DNA of 22,800 nucleotides from Anaerolineales bacterium UBA7227 (GTDB lineage Bacteria; Chloroflexota; Anaerolineae; Anaerolineales; Villigracilaceae), in assembly GCA_002473085.1 (NCBI GenBank), contig DKTP01000038.1:1-22800 (forward strand), given 5' to 3'. Every line of letters starts with the position of its first letter. The stretch's first letter is position 1. Of the stretch, positions 12,009 to 19,048 are shown piece after piece. A program made the translations under genes and the position numbers. The notes beneath the pieces are model-generated. The model was not told the origin of the DNA, did not search any database, and saw only the letters and a list, made by a program, of their open reading frames with translations.

Positions 12009-14234
12009 ATGAACGCGCTCGAGACTCCCTTTATCGTTGGGCGCTTCCCCGCCCGCGACGGACCTCTCTCCCGCTTCCTGCCTCCGCTCGAAGACGGGAT
12101 CGCCGCCGAATGGCTTCCGCCGCGCGCGTCGAAGGAAGGCTGGATACTCGACCCGTTCGGGAGCGCGCCCCGCCTCGCCGTCGAGGCCGCGCGCAGCGGA
12201 TACCGCGTCCTCGTCACGGCGAACAACCCCATCGCGCGCTTCCTGCTCGAGATGACCGCCGCGCCTCCGACCGAAACCGAACTGAACGCCGCGCTGGCCG
12301 ACCTGGCAATATCCAAAAAGGGGGACGAACGACTTGAACAACACCTGCAATCTCTCTACCTCACTCAATGCGCCAACTGCGGACAGGAAATTCCCGCCCG
12401 CGCCTTCCTCTGGAAAAAAGGCGAAGACGCGCCCTACGCCCGCCGCTACGATTGCCCCGCCTGCAACGACTCGGGCGAACGCCCCGCGGCCGAAGCGGAC
12501 GTGGAGCGCGCCCGCAAGATCGCCGAAAGCGCGGGACTTCACCGCGCCCGCCTGCTCGAACGCGTAGCCCCGTCCAACGACCCCGACCGCGAGTTCGCGG
12601 AGGAGGCGCTGGCCGTTTACCAGCCGCGCGCCATCTACGCGCTCGCCACGCTCATCAACCGCCTCGACGCGCCGGGCGTCACCCCCGAACGACGACGCGC
12701 CCTCAGCGCGCTTTTCCTCTCCGCGTGCGACCGCGTCAACAACCTGTGGAGCGTGAACAACGAACGCCCGCGCCCAAAGCAACTGGCCGTCTCGAACGAA
12801 TTCCGCGAGAACAACGTCTGGCTGGCGCTCGAAGACGCCGTCTCGGAATGGGCCGCGCAGGAGGAAGCCGTCCCCGTCGCGTTGTGGCCGAAGAAAATCC
12901 CCGAGAGCGGCGGCATCCTCCTCTACGAGGGCCGCGTCGCCGACTTCGCCCCCATCGTGAAAGAGTCGCCTGTCACGGCCATCCTCACGGCGCTGCCGCG
13001 TCCCAACCAGGCCTACTGGACGCTCTGCGCGCTCTGGGCAGGCTGGCTGTGGGGAAGCGAAGCCGCCGAGCCGTTCCACCTCGTCCTGCGCCGCCGCCGC
13101 TACGATTGGGGCTGGCACCTCGAGGCGCTGCAAAACGCCTTCCGTCACATCTTCGACCTGCTCAAACTCGGCGCGCCCTGCCTCACGCTCGTCCCCGAGC
13201 CCGAGGCGGGATTCCTCACCGCCGCGCTGGCCGCGGGCGAAGTCAACGGATTCGACCTCGCGGGATTCGCCATGCGGACCCAGCACGACGCCGCGCAGAT
13301 CACGTGGACGCGCGGCGAACGCCTCCCGCGCGCCCGCGGCAAAACCGACCCGACCTCGGTGCGCGCGGCCATTCGGACTCATCTCTCCGCCCGCGGCGAA
13401 CCGACCTTCCACCTGCCCCTGCACGCCGCGGCCCTCGTCGCGCTGACGGCGGACCACGCGCTCATCGGCGCGCGCCAGCCCGAAGACGAGGTCATCCGCG
13501 AGGCCGCCAAAACCGTGCAGGAGTCCCTGCTCGGCGACGAGACCCTCGTCCGCTATCGCGGCGGCGAAAGCGCGGACACCGGTTTGTGGGGACTCGCGCC
13601 CGAGGTCGAGTCGGCGGAACCGCTCAGCGACCGCGTGGAAATGGCCGTCGTCCAATTTCTGGTCGAACGCTCCAACTGCACGCTCGAAGACGTCCTGCGC
13701 GATCTTTCGCCGCGCTTCCCCGGGCTGCTTGCGCCCTCGCTGGGACTCGTCGGCGAGGTATTGGTTTCGTACGCGGAACAGGTCGAAGGTCAATGGAAGT
13801 TGCGGGCCGAGGATCGTCCATCGGCGCGGAAGGCGGAGTTAAGTCAGATGGCGGACCTGCTCCAGGTCATCGGCGAACGGCTGGAGTTCTGCACGAACCG
13901 TCTCGACGAGCGCAGGCTGGTTTGGGAGGCGGGAGAGACGTCGGCGTACGCGTTCCATCTGAAAGCCTCGGCCATCATGGACGAGGCGGTGACGCGGAGC
14001 GCGTACCCGCGCGAGCGGACGCTGGTCGTCATCCCCGGCGGACGCGCCTCGCTGCTTGCCTATAAGATCAGCCGCGATCCCGCGCTGGCGGCGCGCTTGC
14101 ACGGGATCCGCTTTGTCAAGTTTCGGCTGGCGCGCGCCCTGGCCGAAATGGCCGCGCTCAACCGCGACGCGTTCGAAGAGCAGATCCAAAGCGACGCGTT
14201 CGAACGCGCCCGCGGGCAATGGATGATGTTCTGA
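12009..14234 (+). CDS. Zinc-ribbon protein resembling a degenerate DNA methyltransferase
   Basis: The 741-residue soluble protein begins with a SAM-binding-like segment (ILDPFGSAPRLAVEAARSGYRV at about 46-67, then ANNPIA). This resembles the DPF-AGGG-EAARLG..NP pattern of DUF1156-type adenine-specific DNA methylases. A four-Cys zinc ribbon follows (C121, C124, C149, C152). The expected catalytic DPPY-like motif is replaced by TALPRPNQAYWTLCALW (327-343), and the SAM glycine motif is weak (FGSAP). I therefore infer a relative that has lost methylation activity or uses a changed mechanism. Residues 560-741 contain a helical region of unknown fold. The start codon follows the -10 box by six bases. 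Confidence 0.6.
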   Translation: MNALETPFIVGRFPARDGPLSRFLPPLEDGIAAEWLPPRASKEGWILDPFGSAPRLAVEAARSGYRVLVTANNPIARFLLEMTAAPPTETELNAALADLAISKKGDERLEQHLQSLYLTQCANCGQEIPARAFLWKKGEDAPYARRYDCPACNDSGERPAAEADVERARKIAESAGLHRARLLERVAPSNDPDREFAEEALAVYQPRAIYALATLINRLDAPGVTPERRRALSALFLSACDRVNNLWSVNNERPRPKQLAVSNEFRENNVWLALEDAVSEWAAQEEAVPVALWPKKIPESGGILLYEGRVADFAPIVKESPVTAILTALPRPNQAYWTLCALWAGWLWGSEAAEPFHLVLRRRRYDWGWHLEALQNAFRHIFDLLKLGAPCLTLVPEPEAGFLTAALAAGEVNGFDLAGFAMRTQHDAAQITWTRGERLPRARGKTDPTSVRAAIRTHLSARGEPTFHLPLHAAALVALTADHALIGARQPEDEVIREAAKTVQESLLGDETLVRYRGGESADTGLWGLAPEVESAEPLSDRVEMAVVQFLVERSNCTLEDVLRDLSPRFPGLLAPSLGLVGEVLVSYAEQVEGQWKLRAEDRPSARKAELSQMADLLQVIGERLEFCTNRLDERRLVWEAGETSAYAFHLKASAIMDEAVTRSAYPRERTLVVIPGGRASLLAYKISRDPALAARLHGIRFVKFRLARALAEMAALNRDAFEEQIQSDAFERARGQWMMF

Positions 14235-14270
14235 CCGGCTCCCGTCATCGGATATGATCCGCAGATCAGG

Positions 14271-14285
14271 CCGGAGTAACTCCGG
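14271..14285. other. Short hairpin in the 14235-14369 gap
   Basis: CCGGAG (14271-14276) pairs with CTCCGG (14280-14285). No T-tract follows. The gap otherwise holds no recognisable promoter. The ribosome binding site AAAGGA before ATG 14370 is the only other signal seen. Confidence 0.4.
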
Positions 14286-14369
14286 GGGAAATTGGCGAAA
14301 ATCTGCGCCCTCCACAACCCCACTTTGCAGTTTGCATCATCCCGATAAGGTCTAATGAAAGGATGAACC

Positions 14370-15419
14370 ATGAAAAAGATTCTTGTCGCTCTTGTATGCG
14401 CAGTTTTATTGGTCGGATGCGGCGGCAAACCCGCCGCCCCCTCCGCCGCCGCGCCGACTGCCGCGCCATCCGTCGCGTCCACGGCTGCCTCTACCGCCTC
14501 CACTGCCGCGTCCACAGCCGCGTCCGCCGTCACGCCGACGAACACGCCGCTGGCGGTCATCCCCACCAACGCGCCCAATTGCAGCAACAGCGCGGCTTTT
14601 GAAGCCGACGTGACCGTGCCGGATAACACGCCCTTCGACGCGGGCGAGACATTTACCAAAGTCTGGCGGGTGCGCAACAACGGCTCCTGCGCGTGGACGC
14701 AAGGGTACGCGCTCGTGTTCGCCAACGGCGAAGAGATGGACGCGCCGGACTCCATCCCCCTGCCCTACACTCCGCCCAATGAAACCGCCGAAATTTCGGT
14801 GGAACTGGCCGCGCCCGCGCGGGACGGCGCGTTCCTCGGAAACTTCGAACTACGCGACGGCAACAACGTCCCGATCCCCGTGGACGGGGGGAAATATCTC
14901 TGGGTTTCGATTATCGTGGGCAAAACAGTCGCGGTCGAAATTCCCACCCTCCCGGGCGGCAGCGTCCCCACCGCAGCGCCGACGGCGGCCAATGCTCCCT
15001 GCGCCTACACGCCCAATCCCGCTTTCGTCAGCCAGGCTCTCGCGCTGATCAATTCACAGCGCGCCGCGAACAGACTCGCCGCGCTCGTCCTCAACGTCCA
15101 ACTCACAGCCGCGGCGCAGAGTCACGCGGCGGATATGGCCTGCCACAATTTCCTCAGCCACGTCGGCTCAGACGGTTCGAACGTGGGAGCGCGCGTCACC
15201 GCCGCAGGCTACTCTTATTCCGTCGCGCTCGAAAACATCTACGCCCAGCCTCCGCAATACGGCGGGACGCCCGACGCCGCGGTCCAATGGTGGATGAGCG
15301 ACTTCATCCATCGCGCCGCCATCCTCAACGATAAAGTCACCGAGATCGGCGTGGGTTACGCGTTCTACGATAAAAGCCAGTTGGACGGTTACTGGTCGGT
15401 CGTCTTCGCCGCGCCGTAA
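14370..15419 (+). CDS. Lipoprotein with NBR1-like Ig domain and CAP domain
   Basis: The 349-residue exported protein has a lipobox ending at Cys17 (LLVGC), so it is probably anchored to the membrane by lipid. An Ala/Ser/Thr/Pro-rich stretch (about 20-65) includes TAAS/TAST repeats. An Ig-like domain of the NBR1 type (about 70-190) contains TKVWRVRNNGSCAW. A second Pro/Thr/Ala linker leads to a CAP/SCP domain (about 215-349) with LINSQRAANRLAAL, SHAADMACHNFLSH, ALENIY and WWMSDFIHRAAIL. CAP proteins have varied extracellular roles, so the substrate is unknown. A fair RBS precedes the ATG, and a bidirectional terminator follows. Confidence 0.85.
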   Translation: MKKILVALVCAVLLVGCGGKPAAPSAAAPTAAPSVASTAASTASTAASTAASAVTPTNTPLAVIPTNAPNCSNSAAFEADVTVPDNTPFDAGETFTKVWRVRNNGSCAWTQGYALVFANGEEMDAPDSIPLPYTPPNETAEISVELAAPARDGAFLGNFELRDGNNVPIPVDGGKYLWVSIIVGKTVAVEIPTLPGGSVPTAAPTAANAPCAYTPNPAFVSQALALINSQRAANRLAALVLNVQLTAAAQSHAADMACHNFLSHVGSDGSNVGARVTAAGYSYSVALENIYAQPPQYGGTPDAAVQWWMSDFIHRAAILNDKVTEIGVGYAFYDKSQLDGYWSVVFAAP

Positions 15420-15474
15420 ATGGGATGTCCGCAAGGCGCGGCGCTCCTACCATGAGAAGTCGAAGGACGACAAA

Positions 15475-15504
15475 AAAAGGACTCTGGGTTGCCAGAGTCC
15501 TTTT
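15475..15504. terminator. Bidirectional terminator between lipoprotein and antitoxin genes
   Basis: AAAAGGACTCTGG (15475-15487) pairs with CCAGAGTCCTTTT (15492-15504) over a 4-nt loop. On the plus strand it ends in T4; on the minus strand it runs into T7 (15478-15472). It serves the convergent lipoprotein (+) and antitoxin (-) genes. Confidence 0.9.
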
Positions 15505-15509
15505 GTCGC

Positions 15510-15836
15510 TCATTTTCTCTCCGCGACTTGATATGCGGCGGAGCGGGTTTGTTTATATTTTCGTGCAGGAACCTTGTTGGCTAGTTGGATCAATGACCGC
15601 AGCGCCTCGTTCACCGATTCGGAATCGGGAAAATATTCCTTCACATCGGGCGCGAGCAACACGGTCCCTTCAACTAGGGCGTAGTGGTTCACTTCCACTG
15701 TCCCATCCTTTTTGGTCACACGGACGGTATAACCCTTATCCAACGGGCGATAAAATTTTCCGCGCTGGGCTTTGCTGAAATCATATTCAGCGCGCATTTC
15801 ATCATCCTGTTCTTGTTTCTTTTTAGTGGTCTTCAT
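15510..15836 (-). CDS. Antitoxin partner of the BrnT-like toxin
   Basis: The 108-residue protein starts with a Lys-rich segment (MKTTKKKQEQ) and then has DEMRAEYDFSKAQRGKFYRPL, a motif often seen in small antitoxins encoded next to BrnT/DUF497 toxins. The middle reads VRVTKKDGTVEVNHYALVEGTVLLAPDVKEYFPDSESVNEAL, and a basic tail follows. No named fold is certain; it may be a DNA-binding antitoxin that represses the operon. It overlaps the toxin gene by 14 nt (ATG at 15836), so the two are translated together. Confidence 0.72.
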   Translation of the reverse strand: MKTTKKKQEQDDEMRAEYDFSKAQRGKFYRPLDKGYTVRVTKKDGTVEVNHYALVEGTVLLAPDVKEYFPDSESVNEALRSLIQLANKVPARKYKQTRSAAYQVAERK

Positions 15837-16104
15837 ATCTTTCTTTCTCAGTTTTGGTCGCTTTTCTGGCGCTGATCAAACGATGTTTCTCTTTTCGGAA
15901 GACGTGAACCACAGACAACAAACGCATGACCGCAGACATGCCAATCGAAACATAGCGGTCTTCATCTTCTGAATGATCAGGGTCGGAAATCGTGGCAAGC
16001 CGAGGGTCGTTGAAAATCGTCGTGGCTTCTACAAAACTGACGCCATGCTTCTTGAGATTGGCTTTCGCCTTTTCTTCGTTCCATTCGAAATCGGGGTCTT
16101 CCAT
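15823..16104 (-). CDS. brnT: BrnT family toxin (DUF497)
   Basis: The 93-residue protein shows the RelE-like BrnT pattern. It has FEWNEEKAKANLKKHGVSFVEATTIFNDP at the N-terminus, then DPDHSEDEDRYVSIGMS, RLLSVVHVF and a RLISARKATKTEKERYEDH end. BrnT toxins are ribonucleases that slow growth and are neutralised by the adjacent antitoxin. Here the toxin precedes the antitoxin, the usual order for this family. A TATAAT box with a T-rich -35 region lies 18-46 nt upstream, giving its own promoter. This pair sits downstream of a second TA-like pair, in an AT-richer region. Confidence 0.86.
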   Translation of the reverse strand: MEDPDFEWNEEKAKANLKKHGVSFVEATTIFNDPRLATISDPDHSEDEDRYVSIGMSAVMRLLSVVHVFRKEKHRLISARKATKTEKERYEDH

Positions 16105-16121
16105 AACGTTCGCCTGTCCAA

Positions 16122-16150
16122 ATTATACCGCGCAAGAATCGTAATCAAAA
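16122..16150 (-). promoter_or_regulatory. Promoter of the BrnT toxin-antitoxin pair
   Basis: On the minus strand, TTTTGA (16150-16145), a 17-nt spacer and TATAAT (16127-16122) are near-consensus for the -10 and weaker for the -35. The transcription start near 16115 gives a leader of about 11 nt. This separates the BrnT unit from the nucleotidyltransferase pair upstream. Confidence 0.6.
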
Positions 16151-16169
16151 AAGAACGGCGCTCCACGCT

Positions 16170-16700
16170 CTAGCTCAATTTAGACCTGAAGACTTCAAAT
16201 TCCTCTAGTTTCCCCTCCACTTTCGACCAGCGTTTGATCTCGTCTAGGTCCACCTTTTGCCGCTTTGCCACCATCACCGCTTGGGCCAGTCCTTGCTGAT
16301 CGTTCCAAAAATAATACGCGCACAATCTATCTTTGACGCAATCCGTAGAAGAGATCACTCGCAGCGTTCCCGTCGTCAATTCGACATCTTTGATTTCCTT
16401 CACAGGCTCTTCTCCCACCGAAAGCGGACCGTCAGGAAATTCCACAAAGAACCTGGTTTCGGGATGCTGGAAATAACGCCCGCTCTCCTGAAAGCCCATC
16501 TTTTCCATCGCGGCTTTGACCCGGCTTCTCTTTGCAAATTTCACATTAACCAGGTCCACATCTTTCGAAACATATTTGTTGCCGCTATATAATGAAACCG
16601 TTGCGCCGCCTGATAAGACGAGTTCGATCCCTTCTGCGCGCAATTGAGTTTGGACATATGCAGCCAGTTCGGCCAAATTCATTTTCTGGATTTTCTTCAC
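16170..16700 (-). CDS. Nucleotidyltransferase-fold protein (AbiEii/MNT-like), possible toxin
   Basis: The 176-residue protein carries the nucleotidyltransferase signature: G31-G32 in VLSGGATVSLYSG and, 15 residues on, D47-V-D49 (SKDVDLV). This resembles AbiEii-type toxins and other minimal nucleotidyltransferases. The C-terminal half is helical and has no recognised domain. It is 4-nt overlapped (ATGA) with the upstream winged-helix gene, so the two are a translational pair, as in type IV toxin-antitoxin systems. Which is toxin and which antitoxin is inferred from the arrangement. A start at Met7 (MNLAELAAY) is possible, but the ATGA overlap favours 16700. Confidence 0.68.
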   Translation of the reverse strand: MKKIQKMNLAELAAYVQTQLRAEGIELVLSGGATVSLYSGNKYVSKDVDLVNVKFAKRSRVKAAMEKMGFQESGRYFQHPETRFFVEFPDGPLSVGEEPVKEIKDVELTTGTLRVISSTDCVKDRLCAYYFWNDQQGLAQAVMVAKRQKVDLDEIKRWSKVEGKLEEFEVFRSKLS

Positions 16701-17026
16701 AACGCTTTTCCCTTTCCCCTCGGCCTGCGACGATTCATAACCAATCTCTCACGCTCCTCTTCGGGATAGAACGTCAACGCTTTCTCCAAAAGAGATTTCA
16801 ACTCCGGCAGAAATGGGTAGCGCGGGTTGAACATATACGGACGCGTCCGTCCCACCGCGCGGCTGGAAAGAATGCCCGCGGCTTCGAATTTATCCAATAG
16901 ATTTTGGGCGGATTTGAGATCGGATCCATAAAAACGCGCAATTTCGCGGGCATAACCTTCTTCCCGCGCAAAGAGAAAGATCAACACGCGCTCGGCAGTC
17001 TTCGATCCAAACAGAGATGCGAGCAT
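16697..17026 (-). CDS. Winged-helix DNA-binding protein, likely regulator or antitoxin
   Basis: The 109-residue protein is a small winged helix: ERVLIFLFAREEGYAREIARFYGSDLKSAQNLLDKFEAAGILSSRAVGRTRPYMFN (12-67). The helix-turn-helix lies around EIARFYGSDLKSAQNLLDKFE. The C-terminus is basic (NRRRPRGKGKAL). It resembles ArsR/MarR-like regulators and probably controls its own promoter, where a nested dyad is present. AAGGGAG precedes the ATG. The stop overlaps the nucleotidyltransferase start, so the two are expressed as a pair; it is likely the antitoxin or repressor. Confidence 0.72.
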   Translation of the reverse strand: MLASLFGSKTAERVLIFLFAREEGYAREIARFYGSDLKSAQNLLDKFEAAGILSSRAVGRTRPYMFNPRYPFLPELKSLLEKALTFYPEEERERLVMNRRRPRGKGKAL

Positions 17027-17045
17027 GGAAACTCCCTTCCACGTT

Positions 17046-17089
17046 GACGGAAAACGCCCATCATATGACGTATGATTTCCGTCATTATA
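17046..17089 (-). promoter_or_regulatory. Promoter and nested operator of the winged-helix/nucleotidyltransferase pair
   Basis: On the minus strand, TG-A-TATAAT (-10 at 17089-17084) gives an extended -10 promoter with a transcription start near 17077. The sequence just downstream of the -10 is a nested dyad. The outer arms are GACGGAAA (17046-17053) and TTTCCGTC (17076-17083). Inner arms ATCATA (17060-17065) and TATGAT (17071-17076) flank TGACG. A repressor bound here would block initiation; the winged-helix protein is the obvious candidate. Confidence 0.65.
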
Positions 17090-17107
17090 TCATTTATCCA
17101 GAGAATC

Positions 17108-17124
17108 AAAAAGGCGCAACGCCT
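17108..17124 (-). terminator. Second terminator of pepF transcript
   Basis: On the minus strand, AGGCG-TTG-CGCCT (17124-17112) runs into TTTT (17111-17108). It follows the larger hairpin at 17134-17166, giving two stem-loops in tandem downstream of pepF. The stem is short, so it may be the weaker of the two for folding but has the better T-tract. Confidence 0.65.
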
Positions 17125-17133
17125 CTTTAATCC

Positions 17134-17166
17134 AGAAACCCGTTTTCTGCGAGAAAACGGGTTTCT
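17134..17166. terminator. Long hairpin downstream of pepF
   Basis: AGAAACCCGTTTTCT (17134-17148) and AGAAAACGGGTTTCT (17152-17166) form a perfect 15-bp stem over a 3-nt loop (GCG). It lies 22 nt beyond the pepF stop codon on the minus strand. No T-tract follows it directly on either strand, so it may act with the neighbouring T-tract hairpin or as a 3' protecting structure. Confidence 0.65.
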
Positions 17167-17187
17167 AAAAGTACTGCTCTCTCTTCC

Positions 17188-18948
17188 CTACAGCGTCTCC
17201 AGTTCCTCCACCTGCTCCGCGATCACGTCGAAGCCGCCCTGCCAGAACTCTGCCGAGCGGATGTCAATGCCCGCCTCCGCGAGGATTTTTGCGGGCGCTT
17301 CCGATCCGCCCGCGGCGAGGATCTTGCGGTATTTCGGCTTGAACGATTCACCCTCCGCCTTGAACTGCTTGTAGAGCGAAAGCACCAGCAATTTGCCGAA
17401 CGCGTATGCGTAGACGTAGAACGGGGTGTGATAGAAGTGCGGGATGGCGACCCATTCCCACTTGAACTCATCGGCGAGATCGAGCGCGTCGCCGAACTGC
17501 TCCTTGAGATTCTCGAAATAGATCCGCGAGACCTCGTCCACGCTGGCGTTCTTCATGATCGCGTCGTGGGCCGCGCGCTCGAAGAGGGCGAACCAGGCCT
17601 GGCGTCCGATGGTGGCGTAGGAGTCGTCCACCTGACGGTAGAGGATGTCGCGTCGGACGGCTTTGTTCTTCTCCTCCGCCAGCATACGGTCAATCAGCAT
17701 CATCTCGCCGAACGTGGAGGCGGTCTCCGCGAGCGGCAGGGACGAATGGAAGGTGAAGAGGTTGTGGTGCGAAGCCAGCATGGCGTGGATGGCGTGACCG
17801 AGTTCGTGCGCCAGAGTCGCGATGTCGCGCGCGCTGCCCTGATAGTTGATCTTCACGTAGGGCGTCATCTCCGGGACGACCGAGGCGCAGAACGCCCCAT
17901 CCTGTTTGCCGCGGCGGATTTCGCTGTCGAGGTGGTTCTCGTCGAAGACGCGGCGGGCGAGCGCGCCGAATTCGGGCGTGAACGCGCTGAACGATTCGAG
18001 CGTCATCTGCGCGGCTGCGTCGAACGAATATTTTTTCTTCGACGCGGTGGTGGGCGCGTAGATGTCGTAGCGGCGAAGTTTCTTCATCCCCAGCAGTTTG
18101 GCTTTGACCTTGAAGAATTTCTGGAAGACCGGCGCGTTTTTGCGCGCCGCGTCGAGCAGCGCGTCCACCGCTTCGTCGGGGACGTCGTTGAACAGGTTGC
18201 GGACGGAGTTGGGCGATTTGAATTTCCGCAGCGTAATGCCCTCGTTGTACCAATCGCGGACGCGCGTCTGGTACATCTGCCCGAGGATGGGACCATCGTT
18301 GCCGAACACGCGGAACAGTTCGCGGTACGCGGCGGCGCGCGTCTTCGGGTCGGGGCTGTAGGCGTAGTTCATCAACTGTCCGCGCGTCAGCTCTTCCGTC
18401 TTGCCGTCCACTTTGAATTTGAAGACGTAGCGATTCGTGATCGAGTCGTACAGATTCACCAGCGCGCTGGAGCCGGTCACATCCTTGATGTTGACGACCT
18501 TCTCCTCGGGCTCGGAGAGCGTGTGCGGTTTGAAGTGACGCATCTCTTCGAGGTAGTAACGGTAGCCGCCGCTGGCGTCCATCAGGCGCTGGGCCTCGGC
18601 GTCTTCCAGTCCCTTCCACCACAGGCTGAAGAAGAGCGTGCGGTTGCCGATCTCTGCCATGAACTGCTGGACGCGCGCTTGCAGGGTCAGCGCGGACTGG
18701 TCCTGGGTATCCGCCGCGAAAGCGAGACCCGCGTAGGAGCCCAGTTTGTGCGCGAGGCGCGCCATCTCCTCGGAAGTCTGGACGATGTGGATGAACTCGT
18801 CGGCGGGCATGTCGGCGCGCAGTTTGCCGCGCGCGCCCTCGAAAGCAGCCGCCTGCTCTTCGATCTGGTCGAAGGCGGACTCCAGTTCGGGGCTGTCCAT
18901 GGACGGGAAGAGGTCGGCGAGCGACCAGGGAGAAAGTTTGTAGGGCAT
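17188..18948 (-). CDS. pepF: M3 family oligoendopeptidase F-type metallopeptidase
   Basis: The 586-residue zinc peptidase degrades short peptides, probably in the cytoplasm as no signal peptide is seen. The zinc motif H381-E382-L-G-H385 (HELGHAIHAML) is intact, and a downstream Glu (ETASTFGEMM, about 408/415) serves as third ligand. The N-terminal half is the helical PepF-type domain, and the C-terminus has IPHFYHTPFYVYAYAFGKLL, a conserved family segment. Start at 18948 (MPYKLSPWSLADLFP) is chosen for family fit, with AGGAGA 9 nt upstream; a longer frame reaching 19047 would run into the repeat-like gap. Tandem hairpins end the gene. Confidence 0.92.
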   Translation of the reverse strand: MPYKLSPWSLADLFPSMDSPELESAFDQIEEQAAAFEGARGKLRADMPADEFIHIVQTSEEMARLAHKLGSYAGLAFAADTQDQSALTLQARVQQFMAEIGNRTLFFSLWWKGLEDAEAQRLMDASGGYRYYLEEMRHFKPHTLSEPEEKVVNIKDVTGSSALVNLYDSITNRYVFKFKVDGKTEELTRGQLMNYAYSPDPKTRAAAYRELFRVFGNDGPILGQMYQTRVRDWYNEGITLRKFKSPNSVRNLFNDVPDEAVDALLDAARKNAPVFQKFFKVKAKLLGMKKLRRYDIYAPTTASKKKYSFDAAAQMTLESFSAFTPEFGALARRVFDENHLDSEIRRGKQDGAFCASVVPEMTPYVKINYQGSARDIATLAHELGHAIHAMLASHHNLFTFHSSLPLAETASTFGEMMLIDRMLAEEKNKAVRRDILYRQVDDSYATIGRQAWFALFERAAHDAIMKNASVDEVSRIYFENLKEQFGDALDLADEFKWEWVAIPHFYHTPFYVYAYAFGKLLVLSLYKQFKAEGESFKPKYRKILAAGGSEAPAKILAEAGIDIRSAEFWQGGFDVIAEQVEELETL

Positions 18949-18978
18949 GGGTGAGCGTCTCCTGAAATTAAGATCATC

Positions 18979-19032
18979 CGCAGATTTTATGATTTCGCTG
19001 ATTTTTCTTTTTCTCGATCTGTGAAATCTGCG
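18979..19032. repeat. Intergenic inverted repeat between pepF and the lipoprotein gene
   Basis: CGCAGATTT (18979-18987) and AAATCTGCG (19024-19032) are exact inverted copies separated by 36 nt of T-rich sequence. The interior also contains gatttcgctgattt, a degenerate echo of the arms. This cgcagattt style is common in dispersed intergenic repeats of bacteria; the rest of the genome would be needed to show it. Confidence 0.55.
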
Positions 19033-19048
19033 AATAAAGATTGGCATT

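Noticed and set aside
11991..13793. A 600-codon open frame antisense to the methyltransferase-like gene
   Set aside because: High GC leaves long open frames in other frames. The sense frame has the zinc ribbon and SAM-like motifs, while this one has low-complexity Arg/Gly/Val content.
17428..18954. A 508-codon open frame antisense to pepF
   Set aside because: The opposite strand encodes an intact M3 peptidase with HELGH. The plus-strand frame is Arg/Val/Glu-rich without motifs.
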